From Cohaesibacteraceae bacterium (GTDB taxonomy: Bacteria; Pseudomonadota; Alphaproteobacteria; Rhizobiales; Cohaesibacteraceae): 8,811 nt of DNA. Below the pieces are notes generated by a model. That model had not been told where the DNA came from, searched no databases, and saw nothing but the letters and a program-made list of their open reading frames with translations. Where the stretch lies: assembly GCA_016764535.1 (NCBI GenBank), contig JAESRR010000084.1, positions 1 through 8,811 of the forward strand. Direction: 5' to 3'. This document shows, in pieces, positions 1 to 6,807 of the stretch (position 1 is the stretch's first letter; each line of letters begins with the position of its first letter). The position numbers were made by a program, and so were the translations under genes.

Positions 1-244
1 CGCTTTAATCCTGAGAGAAACCTTCGACAACGAAGCGCCACGTAGCCTTCGGCAGTTTGTGCATCTGGATTTTGATCTGGTACAGTCTTCATGTGGTTTT
101 GGCGTTCCGTTCTTTGATTTTGTCGAAGATCGGCCAACGATGGACAAATGGGTAGAGGCGAAGAGTGATGAAGAACTCGTTCAATATCAACGCGATAAAA
201 ATATAACCAGCATGGACGGTTTCCCGACCGGATTGTTTGATTAA
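1..244 (+). CDS. Pyridoxamine 5'-phosphate oxidase-like flavin-binding protein, C-terminal part
   Basis: The reading frame is open from base 2 and codes for the last 80 residues of a protein whose start lies left of the window. The motif SCGFGVPFFDF (residues 30-40 of the visible part), followed by a Lys/Glu-rich helix and the ending KNITSMDGFPTG, matches the C-terminal signature of the PNPOx-like, predicted flavin-nucleotide-binding proteins (COG3576-type). These are split-barrel cytoplasmic proteins, usually about 200 residues long. Most have no proven substrate and should not be equated with PdxH. The FMN-binding N-terminal half is not visible. The gene converges on the WD40 pseudogene with about 21 bp between the stop codons and no clear terminator. 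The family is recognised from memory of conserved motifs; the exact function is unknown. Confidence 0.8.
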   Translation, partial: ALILRETFDNEAPRSLRQFVHLDFDLVQSSCGFGVPFFDFVEDRPTMDKWVEAKSDEELVQYQRDKNITSMDGFPTGLFD

Positions 245-265
245 TCCAATTTGGGCCAGGCTGTT

Positions 266-900
266 TTAATCCGGCATGGGCCAGATGCGTGCGGTTTTAT
301 CCCAGGAGCCAGTGACCAAAAACCGGTTGTCGGGTAACACAGCAATGGTGCTGATAATATCGCTGTGTCCAAAAAACCTCTGGATTCTCCTGCCGGTCTT
401 CATATCCCGGATTATGGCTGTCGTATCGTGAGAGCCCGAGGCGATTGTTTTGCCAACGCTGGATAACGTAACGGCCCAGACGTGATCTGAGTGCCCTTCA
501 AGTTCGTGTTTCAGCTCACCCGTTTGGCTGTTCCAGATTTTTATCGCCTTGTTTTCTTCAGGCCGGGTAACGACAGATTTACCGTCTCATCATAAGACGC
601 CGATGCGACAAAGCGGCTATCGGGTGATATTGCAAGTGTGCGGATGCCGGAATTGTGCCCGACTAAAATACTCATGAGTTTTCCGGTCGTGGAATTCCAG
701 ACACGCAGGGATTTATCTTCAGCTCCGGTCACAACAAAACTGTTGTCTGGAGATATTGCGACTCAATTGATGTAGCCGATATGGCCCTCAAGGATGATGA
801 CGGCCCTGGTTGATTGTGTCTGGGTAAAGAAAAAATACGCACCGGACAATATCGTGACTGACAGGATCAAGACCAGAAAGGGTAAAGCACGCAAGTTCAT
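266..900 (-). pseudogene. Membrane-anchored WD40-repeat protein, broken by a stop and a frameshift
   Basis: Read from the ATG at 900, the gene begins with a hydrophobic segment at residues 6-25 (signal anchor or signal peptide) and then enters WD40 repeats. Codon 46 is TGA (763-765), in the middle of the first repeat between GHIGYIN and VAISPDN. The frame then stays open through one full repeat (SLRVWNSTTGKL) and part of a second, ending at a stop at 541. From about 585 leftwards a different frame continues the propeller: GKSVVT, IKIWNSQTGEL, GHSDHVWAV, GHSDIISTIAV and finally TGSWDKTARIW, with the stop at 266-268. WD40 proteins are beta-propeller scaffolds, normally of about seven blades. 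Only four or five blades remain here, so the gene looks decayed. A sequencing error could explain one lesion, but two independent ones favour true decay. It is divergent from the response regulator. A short product starting at the internal ATG at 732 is possible but unlikely to fold. Confidence 0.82.
578..585 (-). other. Probable deletion junction inside the WD40 repeats
   Basis: On the - strand the 8-mer ACGGTAAA can be read two ways. In one frame it finishes blade text ending DETVK, which would normally continue as IW. In the next frame it begins blade text reading GKSVVT, which would normally follow SPD. Both readings fit typical WD40 positions, about one repeat apart. The simplest explanation is loss of roughly one blade by recombination at a short shared sequence lying in different frames, which created the frameshift. 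This is an inference from the reading frames alone. Confidence 0.5.
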
Positions 901-1155
901 TTTACAGCTAAATTATTATCAGAAATATTATGTTATCGGTTCGCAACCTGAATATATTTCGCTTTTTTATCACAATTTTGTCAGACGTCTAATTACAAAA
1001 ACGCATTATGAATTGATCATTTTCGGTCTATACAAATACGAGCATTGCGGAATTATGACTGGCGCATTCATAAAGGGTTCAGGCGCTGACCGCCATTACC
1101 GGATCAGGTTAAATGCCTGACGGAGAAGTCAGAGGAAATATTTGGGGCGCGTAAA

Positions 1156-1821
1156 GTGAATATAATAATTGCCGATGATCATCCGGTTTTCAGAGCTGGA
1201 CTGGCGGTCATTTTAAAACAGGTTTTTGTAGATGCTGTCTTTCATGAAGCCAGTTGCGGTGAAGAACTAAACATCTTGCTGACCAAATTTACATCAGTGG
1301 AATTACTGCTGGTAGATTTGTTTTTCCCTGGTTTCAAGTATTCTCACGACTTGCCACGATATCGAAAAATGCTACCTCTCAGCCCGATTATAGCCGTCTC
1401 GATGATGAATGATCGCTGCGAGATAGAAAAAATAATGTCTTTCGGTATCAACGGATTTATCTCGAAATCAATTTCCCCGGCACGTATTGTCCAGAGTATT
1501 CAGGCGGTGATGCAGGGTGATGTGATTATCGCGACCTGTGACCATTCGCTGGAACCTGGAATAGATACCCATATTCAGACGGGTGACATTACAGCGGAGG
1601 GAAACATACAAAGCCAGTATGAAGCCCTGCCGCCCCGACAGCAGGAAGTCTTGCATTTGTTGGGGAAAGGCCTTTCGAACAAGGAGATCGCTCGCGAGCT
1701 CGATCTGTCGCCGTTTACGATCAGGGCACATGTCTCGGCTGTACTCAAGGCACTGGGTGTTGCCAATCGATCAGCAGCTTCTGCGCTGGTTGGGGATCAT
1801 GATATTGTTTCAAACCAGTAG
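1156..1821 (+). CDS. NarL/LuxR-type two-component response regulator
   Basis: A 221-residue DNA-binding response regulator. The N-terminal receiver domain (about residues 1-120) has the acidic pair D7/D8, the phospho-acceptor D54 (LLLVDLFFPG), S82 in the Thr/Ser position and K104 (FISKS). A linker leads to a LuxR/NarL helix-turn-helix (about 157-210) with LPPRQQEVLHLLGKGLSNKEIA and TIRAHVSAVLKALGV. All key phosphorylation residues are present, so it should be activated by a kinase and bind DNA as a dimer. The start is GTG, because no in-frame ATG precedes the conserved IIIADDHPV strand. A GGGG stretch lies 8 bases upstream, and a better AGAGGA lies rather far away. It ends 10 bp from the convergently encoded hybrid histidine kinase, its likely partner. 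The upstream 255 bp are AT-rich and divergent from the WD40 pseudogene; no convincing promoter boxes could be assigned there. Target genes are unknown. Confidence 0.92.
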   Translation: MNIIIADDHPVFRAGLAVILKQVFVDAVFHEASCGEELNILLTKFTSVELLLVDLFFPGFKYSHDLPRYRKMLPLSPIIAVSMMNDRCEIEKIMSFGINGFISKSISPARIVQSIQAVMQGDVIIATCDHSLEPGIDTHIQTGDITAEGNIQSQYEALPPRQQEVLHLLGKGLSNKEIARELDLSPFTIRAHVSAVLKALGVANRSAASALVGDHDIVSNQ

Positions 1822-1831
1822 TGCCAGGTGA

Positions 1832-3586
1832 TTATCCGGGGATGAATAAGTTTAACAGTGCAGTGCGTAATTGTACTGGCTGAACGGGTTTGGCAAGGAG
1901 GAGATAATCCGTATTATCAATCTGTTGTTGCACAGCCGGAGATCTACCTGCCGAGACCATGATGATTTTCAAATCAGATCCAAACCGTGATTGAATTTGA
2001 GAGACAAGCTCCAGGCTATTGATTCCGCTTTCCAGCTCATAATCACAAATCACAAGGTCAGGCTTTGAATCAATGTCCTGATTGTCCTTGCTGTTCCCGA
2101 GCGATGTTTGACACCCCCATTTGTGCAGGAGGTGGGACAAAGCCTCGCCGGATTGTTGGTCGTCATCGATGATCAACACATGTTGACCATCAAACAAAAG
2201 CGTACTGGTTGCGTTGGTGGTTACGGGTTCATTTTCCTGCGGGCTGTCGATAATGTCGATCGGCTCGAGCATAAATGACGTGCCCGACCTATCAGATTGC
2301 AAATGGACATTGATGTTCATCAAGGTTGATAGCCGTTTGACGATGGCAAGTCCGAGCCCCAGGCCTTTTTGCTGGTTATTGTCCTCATTCACAAGGGGAT
2401 GAAATCTGTTCTGATCAATTTGCAAAAACTCATCAAAAACACGTGCCTGATTTTCTTTTGAGATTCCGGGTCCAGCATCGCTGACACAGATTGACAGCTT
2501 TTGAGCCTCTACACTTGTCGTGATTGATATACGGGCACCGTTTCCGTGAGTGATGGAATTGGCGATGAGGTTTTGAATTATCCGCCGTAGCAGGACCGGA
2601 TCACAATGAACCCGGCTCTCGTCCACATCTGTGGTGATGGTGGCACCGGTGATTTGGGCCAGCGGTTGAAGGTCGCTGACAATGCCGGTTACAAAATCAT
2701 GGATCAAAAAATCGTCTGGATTAACCGATATTTTCCCGGCATCGAGCAGGCTAACATCCAGCACGGAATTGAAAAGTTTTGACAATGTATCGATGGATTG
2801 GCGGATATTGGTAACTGTTTTGCAGTCCTGATCACTGTATTTGTCGGTTGAAAGGGTAGCCAGGAGCAAGCCGATAGCGTGCACGGGTTGGCGCAAATCA
2901 TGACTGGCTGCTGCTAAAAGCCTGGTTTTTTCCCGATTGGCGTAATCCGCGCGTTTTGCTTCAATCCGGTACTTGTCAGCCAATTCCAGGTTCTGATGCT
3001 TAATGGCAATGTATTGTTTGATCGAAATCAGGGCGTCATTGGAAAGCCCGAGCAACATAACAAGAAATATAACAACCAGGCCACCGAGCAGGATGTAGTC
3101 TCCGCCCAGCAGAAACAGGCGTGCCGAAACCAGGCCAAGGAATGGAATGGCATAAAGCGCAAATGTTCGGGGAAATAATCCCAGTGATTTAACGGCCGCT
3201 GCAGAGGCGCCAGCTACAATTGCCATTTGCATGGAAAAATGCGCCGGGTTGTCGGGATTGAGACTGATGAGCAAAAGCGCTCCCCAACTCAGGCCGATGA
3301 ATAAAAACAAACCGTCAAGCCAGGCGATCCATCTCGATTTGACAGTCCAGCTGGTGGTATCATCGTTATAGGAGTGCGCAAGCCAGCCCATGGCAAAAGG
3401 TGTGAGAATGAGTTCAACAAGTGACCACGAAACCAGAAACCAGCCGGGAACATGAGCAGCGGCAGATGCCAGGTATATCAACACGGCGGCACTTGCGATG
3501 TGACCGAGATAGATCATTCGGGGAGCTTTGGTGAACAGTGCGATGTGTTCGTGAGCTGTATCTTCAGATAGTTTTAGTTTTGCCAT
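1832..3586 (-). CDS. Membrane-bound hybrid sensor histidine kinase with C-terminal receiver
   Basis: A 584-residue hybrid kinase. Numbered from the ATG at 3586, about six hydrophobic helices lie between residues 24 and 182 (a membrane sensor region of no family recognised here). A charged, probably coiled linker follows (190-225). The HisKA domain has the H-box ASHDLRQPVHAIG with phospho-acceptor H229. The ATPase domain has the N-box NLIANS (N339), the G1 box DAGPGI (D370), an F-box (FDEFLQI, about 384-390) and the G2 box GLGLGL (408-413). The C-terminal receiver has D474-D476, phospho-acceptor D515 (VICDYEL), S545 and K566. This architecture usually autophosphorylates, passes phosphate to its own receiver and signals to a separate regulator; the NarL-type regulator converging on its 3' end is the obvious candidate. 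An in-frame GTG at 3610 would add 8 residues but has no ribosome binding site, whereas the ATG has AGG at a workable distance. The input signal is unknown. Confidence 0.93.
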   Translation of the reverse strand: MAKLKLSEDTAHEHIALFTKAPRMIYLGHIASAAVLIYLASAAAHVPGWFLVSWSLVELILTPFAMGWLAHSYNDDTTSWTVKSRWIAWLDGLFLFIGLSWGALLLISLNPDNPAHFSMQMAIVAGASAAAVKSLGLFPRTFALYAIPFLGLVSARLFLLGGDYILLGGLVVIFLVMLLGLSNDALISIKQYIAIKHQNLELADKYRIEAKRADYANREKTRLLAAASHDLRQPVHAIGLLLATLSTDKYSDQDCKTVTNIRQSIDTLSKLFNSVLDVSLLDAGKISVNPDDFLIHDFVTGIVSDLQPLAQITGATITTDVDESRVHCDPVLLRRIIQNLIANSITHGNGARISITTSVEAQKLSICVSDAGPGISKENQARVFDEFLQIDQNRFHPLVNEDNNQQKGLGLGLAIVKRLSTLMNINVHLQSDRSGTSFMLEPIDIIDSPQENEPVTTNATSTLLFDGQHVLIIDDDQQSGEALSHLLHKWGCQTSLGNSKDNQDIDSKPDLVICDYELESGINSLELVSQIQSRFGSDLKIIMVSAGRSPAVQQQIDNTDYLLLAKPVQPVQLRTALLNLFIPG

Positions 3587-3703
3587 CGTACTGAAGCCTG
3601 TTTTGGTCACGCTGAATTTGTAGATCGAATATTCAACAATTTGAGCGGGTTGTCAGCAGCAAGGTCCAATATTTGCCACACATAACCGGGAGTTGATGAA
3701 TAG

Positions 3704-3734
3704 AAATACCGCGCCCGTTCCGGACGCGGTATTT
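3704..3734 (-). terminator. Hairpin terminator after the secreted-protein gene
   Basis: A perfect 10-bp inverted repeat, AAATACCGCG at 3704-3713 against CGCGGTATTT at 3725-3734, encloses an 11-base loop that can itself form a short CCG/CGG stem. On the - strand the hairpin is followed by a short T-containing run, and on the + strand by TTTT. It lies about 38 bp past the stop of the secreted protein and about 120 bp before the kinase start. It therefore fits as the Rho-independent end of the barrel/secreted-protein unit and would insulate the kinase gene. The T-tracts are short, so termination may be partial. Confidence 0.72.
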
Positions 3735-3771
3735 TGGCTATTCGGCTGTGTTTTGTATTGGTGTCCCGGCC

Positions 3772-4542
3772 CTAGATATTTGCGGGTAAATTTCCGTTGG
3801 CACAGTTTAGTGTTGTGGCAGGCATCATATCGACTGCCGCCTGGCCGCCAAAACCAAATTTTATTACGGGAGCACCAAGAACTATGCCGCATGAATTGTT
3901 ATCATAGACTGCAACGCCAATGCCGTTGACAACGCCAAAACTTATATCGACAGATGGAAAAGTATAACCTTCTTTAACTGGTTGGGTTGCACCAAGTGCC
4001 ACTGTAAAATGCGCATCATCACCATCGACAGTGCCGCCAGCACCGGTAACAGCCGAGGATGGTATGCTCAAACTTGCAAGGGCAGGATTGGACGCGTCGG
4101 CCTGCATGGCTATTCCGAAATATGCAGCGCCATCTCCGGTATTGCCGGTGACTGCTTTTGTCACACAAACCCCTGTTGCGGTGAATGCAGCAATAGCTTG
4201 CAGCTGAATGGTGCGGCTGATGGTGATCCGTAAATGTGTGTATTCGCCCTTTTCAACAGCCGCTGCCGGAAAACTCCCAATCGCGGCCGCCGGATTGCCT
4301 GATGCGATGTCCATTGTTCCGCCAGATGATATCAGGGACGATTTTCCAGAACAGGATGCGTTGCTGCAATATGCTATGTCTTTTAAATTGACGATGTAGT
4401 TATCAAGAGTCAGGTTTGAACTGACACCGTTGTTATTGCCGCCAACGACTTCGGCGCACCCCAGCCGCGCCGCTGCCCAGCTGTTTGAACTGGTAACAAC
4501 AATTGTGCTCGCTGCGAGAAACGATATTGCGATTTTTTTCAT
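3772..4542 (-). CDS. Secreted six-cysteine protein of unknown function
   Basis: A 256-residue precursor. It opens with a classical Sec signal peptide: MKK, a hydrophobic core (IAISFLAASTIVVTSS) and an Ala-rich cleavage region around residues 22-25 (SWAAA). I chose the ATG at 4542 because the frame extends upstream to 4593 but would bury this signal peptide. The mature part is Gly/Ser/Ala-rich and beta-strand-like, with six cysteines (29, 59, 64, 126, 218, 247), two of them in YCSNASC. The stretch VEKGEYTHLRITISRTIQLQA (about 96-116) faintly recalls the GxYxxLRI pattern of DUF4382-type secreted beta-sandwich proteins; this resemblance is weak and only suggestive. There are no lipobox, catalytic or transmembrane motifs. 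It lies 47 bp downstream of the inverse-autotransporter barrel on the same strand and before a terminator, so it is probably co-transcribed and may be a surface or periplasmic partner of the barrel. Confidence 0.8.
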   Translation of the reverse strand: MKKIAISFLAASTIVVTSSNSWAAARLGCAEVVGGNNNGVSSNLTLDNYIVNLKDIAYCSNASCSGKSSLISSGGTMDIASGNPAAAIGSFPAAAVEKGEYTHLRITISRTIQLQAIAAFTATGVCVTKAVTGNTGDGAAYFGIAMQADASNPALASLSIPSSAVTGAGGTVDGDDAHFTVALGATQPVKEGYTFPSVDISFGVVNGIGVAVYDNNSCGIVLGAPVIKFGFGGQAAVDMMPATTLNCANGNLPANI

Positions 4543-4589
4543 AAGACTATCCAGTTTCGTAACTTGATTTGTATCGAAGCTATATCTCG

Positions 4590-5519
4590 TCATGTGCCTC
4601 GTGAAATGCTGACACCACTGGAAACAACCCCCGTTGTCGTGGTGCGTTCCTCGAGCACGATCTCGTTGTTGCGCTCGACTTTCGCCAGTGTCAGCAAGGT
4701 CAGATCACGCGGCGCGAATGCCTGGTCGGAGATGAAATTATCCATTGCAGTAAACTGGTGTTCCGGTGGTGTACCAAGAGCCAGTGTCAGACGGGCAAAG
4801 GCGGTGGAACTGTTATTGGTATGGACATATCCGGCCTTGAATGATGCTGAATGCGTCAGCTGCGCTTTAATGGAGCCCTGAAATCCGTGGACATCCTTTG
4901 CTTCATCGGGAAGCCATTGGAAGTAATTTGCCTCGAGCCGTAGCCAGGGCATGTAGGGTGCTGGCCCTTCAATAGAAATGTCAAACCCGTTGACCGGTTT
5001 GGTATCGGTTGTCGTCGTGCTGTTGCTCGCAAGTGTGTTCCAGCCTGTGATGCCCTTGTAAACATTGGCACGCAGGCTCAATTGTTCTCCAATTGCTTCA
5101 ACGCCAATCGAAGCCCGCTTGTGGAACTGCCTGGTTTCCATATCAAAAAAGGAATTGATACCCAGAAGCAGTTTTTGATTTGGCAGCAAATAACGGTATC
5201 CGACCCCGGCATTGAGTGTCCATTTGTCACTATCCCGTGCAATCCGTCCCTGGGTGAAAAAGGTATGCGTAAAATCGGGGGTCACAAACAGGGGTTGAAT
5301 GGATTCAATTTCTCCCGAAAGGACATTCTCATCAAAATAGATACTGGCATCAGTTCTCGCCAGCCAGCTGGCGGCGGTTGAGTTTCCCAGCGACCAGCCT
5401 TTATTGGCATTGGGTGTTTCCCCGGCAGATCCGGTAGAAAGTGAAACTGCAAAGAAACAAGACGCTGCCAAAAATTGAGCGGCGGCCTGTTTAATGCTAC
5501 GATGACAAGCAGCTTTCAT
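4590..5519 (-). CDS. Inverse autotransporter (intimin/invasin-type) beta-barrel protein without passenger
   Basis: A 309-residue outer-membrane protein. The signal peptide covers about residues 1-32 (MKAACHRSIKQ, hydrophobic LAASCFFAVSL, then GSAGE). The rest matches the inverse-autotransporter beta-domain (IAT_beta family). Characteristic text includes AGVGYRYLLPNQKLLLGINSF (105-125), HKRASIGVEA (133-142), LSLRANVYKGITGW (147-160), WLRLEANYFQW (192-202) and the barrel-closing RDLTLLTLAKVERNNEIVLE (271-290). In intimin and invasin this last motif leads into extracellular Ig-like domains; here only 19 residues follow (ERTTTTG to SISRGT). The protein is thus a nearly bare 12-strand barrel. The ATG at 5519 is preferred over the in-frame ATG at 5546 because it directly precedes the signal peptide and has GGGG about 11 bases upstream. 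The next gene encodes a secreted protein that could replace the missing passenger. Host-cell adhesion should not be assumed. Confidence 0.87.
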   Translation of the reverse strand: MKAACHRSIKQAAAQFLAASCFFAVSLSTGSAGETPNANKGWSLGNSTAASWLARTDASIYFDENVLSGEIESIQPLFVTPDFTHTFFTQGRIARDSDKWTLNAGVGYRYLLPNQKLLLGINSFFDMETRQFHKRASIGVEAIGEQLSLRANVYKGITGWNTLASNSTTTTDTKPVNGFDISIEGPAPYMPWLRLEANYFQWLPDEAKDVHGFQGSIKAQLTHSASFKAGYVHTNNSSTAFARLTLALGTPPEHQFTAMDNFISDQAFAPRDLTLLTLAKVERNNEIVLEERTTTTGVVSSGVSISRGT

Positions 5520-5631
5520 TTTTGCTGTATCCCCAAATATATCCATTTAGTACGTGAGGGGATTACCCATTTTCGGGCTCCTGGAGTCAATATCCGGTGC
5601 TTGTTCACGGTCTCATGAAAACAAACATTAA

Positions 5632-5645
5632 TTGTTATAAATCAA
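5632..5645 (-). promoter_or_regulatory. FNR/FixK-like box upstream of the barrel gene
   Basis: TTGTT-ATAA-ATCAA matches nine of the ten defined bases of the FNR/FixK/Dnr consensus TTGAT-N4-ATCAA. On the - strand the perfect half-site TTGAT comes first. The site is centred about 119 bp before the barrel ATG. A good -10 at the expected class II distance was not found, so this is a motif match only. Confidence 0.35.
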
Positions 5646-5667
5646 TGAGATAAAAGGAATTTGAATT

Positions 5668-5681
5668 GTGTACTAGTACAC
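5668..5681. promoter_or_regulatory. Perfect 14-bp palindrome, candidate operator
   Basis: GTGTACTAGTACAC equals its own reverse complement over all 14 bases. It sits in AT-rich non-coding DNA between the end of the small membrane-protein gene and the start of the barrel gene, about 150 bp upstream of the latter. Perfect even palindromes of this kind with a TGTA-N4-TACA core are typical operators for dimeric regulators. The cognate protein cannot be named. The half-site spacing differs from the classical 20-bp lux box. Confidence 0.5.
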
Positions 5682-5789
5682 CTTAATTGCGAATTTGGTG
5701 CCTCATTGTAGTTAATTCAGGTGTGATAGTTATCCCCGCCTTGTCGTCATCGAATTTACAGGTGGGTTTTCAGGGATATGATTGCTCGT

Positions 5790-6050
5790 TCAACCCGGTT
5801 CGAATTGTCCTGGAAATACATCATATAAAATGGCGATTACGCCAAAAGCTGCCCACATGGCCAAGATGATCCAGAAGAGTACCGGGTTCTCGCCGCGTTT
5901 AATGTCTTCGACGAAATAAGTTTCGCCGGATTGACGGGATTGGTACACCCACCAAAATAACAACAGCCCCCAGGGCCAGTACCAGTTTAGATAAATGGTC
6001 ACAGCACTAATTATCAATGCGACGAAGGTGAATGGTTTGGAACGGCTCAC
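5790..6050 (-). CDS. Small membrane protein coupled to the LuxR-type regulator
   Basis: An 86-residue protein with two strongly hydrophobic stretches: residues 7-37 (Trp/Leu-rich, with a central NWYWPWG turn that may break it into two half-helices) and residues 57-79 (VLFWIILAMWAAFGVIAILY). A short polar loop (SRQSGETYFVEDIKRGEN, about 38-55) lies between them. No known family is recognised. The GTG start overlaps the stop of the LuxR-type regulator in the sequence GTGA (6047-6050), so translation is almost certainly coupled and the two are in one transcript. No terminator hairpin was found downstream in 5700-5789. It could be a membrane partner of the regulator or hydrolase, but nothing in the sequence shows this. 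Confidence 0.75.
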   Translation of the reverse strand: MSRSKPFTFVALIISAVTIYLNWYWPWGLLLFWWVYQSRQSGETYFVEDIKRGENPVLFWIILAMWAAFGVIAILYDVFPGQFEPG

Positions 6051-6796
6051 AGCTCAATCATACCTTCGCGGATGGCGACTATCACCGCACTTGATCGTGA
6101 GTTTACGCCGAGTTTGGTGAATGCGTTTTTCAGGTGAAATCGCACAGTATTTTGAGAAATCTCAAAAATGACCCCGATTTCCGAATTTGATTTACCCCTG
6201 GCCACCCAGTGTAGACAGTCAATTTCCCTGGCACTCAAATCAGGCGCGCTATTATCTTCCCGGGCAGGATTTTGTTTTCCCGAATTGAGTTCTTCAAGTC
6301 TGCCCATCAATTCGCAGGACAGGAGCTGTATCTCTGGTTTGGTCTGCATAAACCTGTCGCTATACTCCGGCCCCTTGCCTCTCATGTAGCAGGTGACACC
6401 CCGCGTTGCGCCAACGATGTTAAGCGGTATCAGCCAGGCATGATGAACATTCTGGGCCCTTGCCATCATGCGCTGCCACTTGATGGAGGCATTGGAAGGA
6501 CATGAATTTATGTGCGCCACATAGTTAAATGGCTGACAGGTTTTACCGGCCCGGGATAACGAGCTATCCATTTGAAGCCAGTTTCGGCCAATATATTCTT
6601 CAATGAAACCAGGACCGTAATCACAGATAAAAAAATTATGTTCTACATCTGGATCTTCCGATGTACCTGCACACATGGAGAATGCGTCAAAGCCGTGATA
6701 ACCAATTTCCCTGATCGCCGCCGAAAACAGTGTTTTCAAAGTCAAATTCGAATTTGAGCTGTCAGCAGATAGTGTAAAATTCTGTACGCGGTCCAT
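6047..6796 (-). CDS. LuxR-type regulator with divergent autoinducer-binding domain (LuxR solo)
   Basis: A 249-residue transcription factor. The C-terminal LuxR helix-turn-helix is canonical (about residues 186-245: LSAREIDCLHWVARGKSNSEIG, then NTVRFHLKNAFTKLGVNSR), with the conserved Glu, Leu and Gly positions intact. The N-terminal part (about 20-165) fits the autoinducer-binding domain fold: FIEEYIGRNWLQMDSSLSRAG (64-84) aligns with the W-x3-Y...DP ligand-pocket region of LuxR/TraR. The usual pocket Trp is F64, Tyr is kept as Y68, Asp as D77, the following Pro is S78, and the second Trp is Y92. There is no phospho-receiver. No luxI-like synthase is in the window, so it is a LuxR solo candidate that may sense something other than a classical acyl-homoserine lactone. 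It starts 11 bp after the hydrolase stop and overlaps the small membrane gene, forming an operon. Confidence 0.88.
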   Translation of the reverse strand: MDRVQNFTLSADSSNSNLTLKTLFSAAIREIGYHGFDAFSMCAGTSEDPDVEHNFFICDYGPGFIEEYIGRNWLQMDSSLSRAGKTCQPFNYVAHINSCPSNASIKWQRMMARAQNVHHAWLIPLNIVGATRGVTCYMRGKGPEYSDRFMQTKPEIQLLSCELMGRLEELNSGKQNPAREDNSAPDLSAREIDCLHWVARGKSNSEIGVIFEISQNTVRFHLKNAFTKLGVNSRSSAVIVAIREGMIEL

Positions 6797-6807
6797 AGTC
6801 GTAGATG

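Noticed and set aside
794..1120. Open frame of 108 codons on the + strand
   Set aside because: It starts inside the antisense of the WD40 pseudogene and runs through AT-rich intergenic DNA. The product has no motif and no ribosome binding site is apparent.
901..1155. Promoters in the divergent region between the WD40 pseudogene and the regulator
   Set aside because: Several partial -35 or -10 matches exist in this AT-rich stretch but none has proper spacing on either strand.
3587..3610. GTG start for the hybrid kinase 24 bases upstream
   Set aside because: No ribosome binding site precedes it and the ATG at 3586 is better placed; kept only as an alternative.
4564..4881. Open frame on the + strand across the end of the inverse-autotransporter gene
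   Set aside because: It is antisense to the conserved barrel-closing motif and has no family resemblance.
5520..5546. ATG at 5546 as start of the inverse-autotransporter barrel
   Set aside because: It adds nine polar residues before the signal peptide and has no ribosome binding site, while the ATG at 5519 has GGGG upstream.
5665..5684. Palindrome read as a lux box
   Set aside because: The TGTA and TACA half-sites are four bases apart here, not six as in the classical 20-bp lux box, so assignment to the LuxR-type regulator would be a guess.
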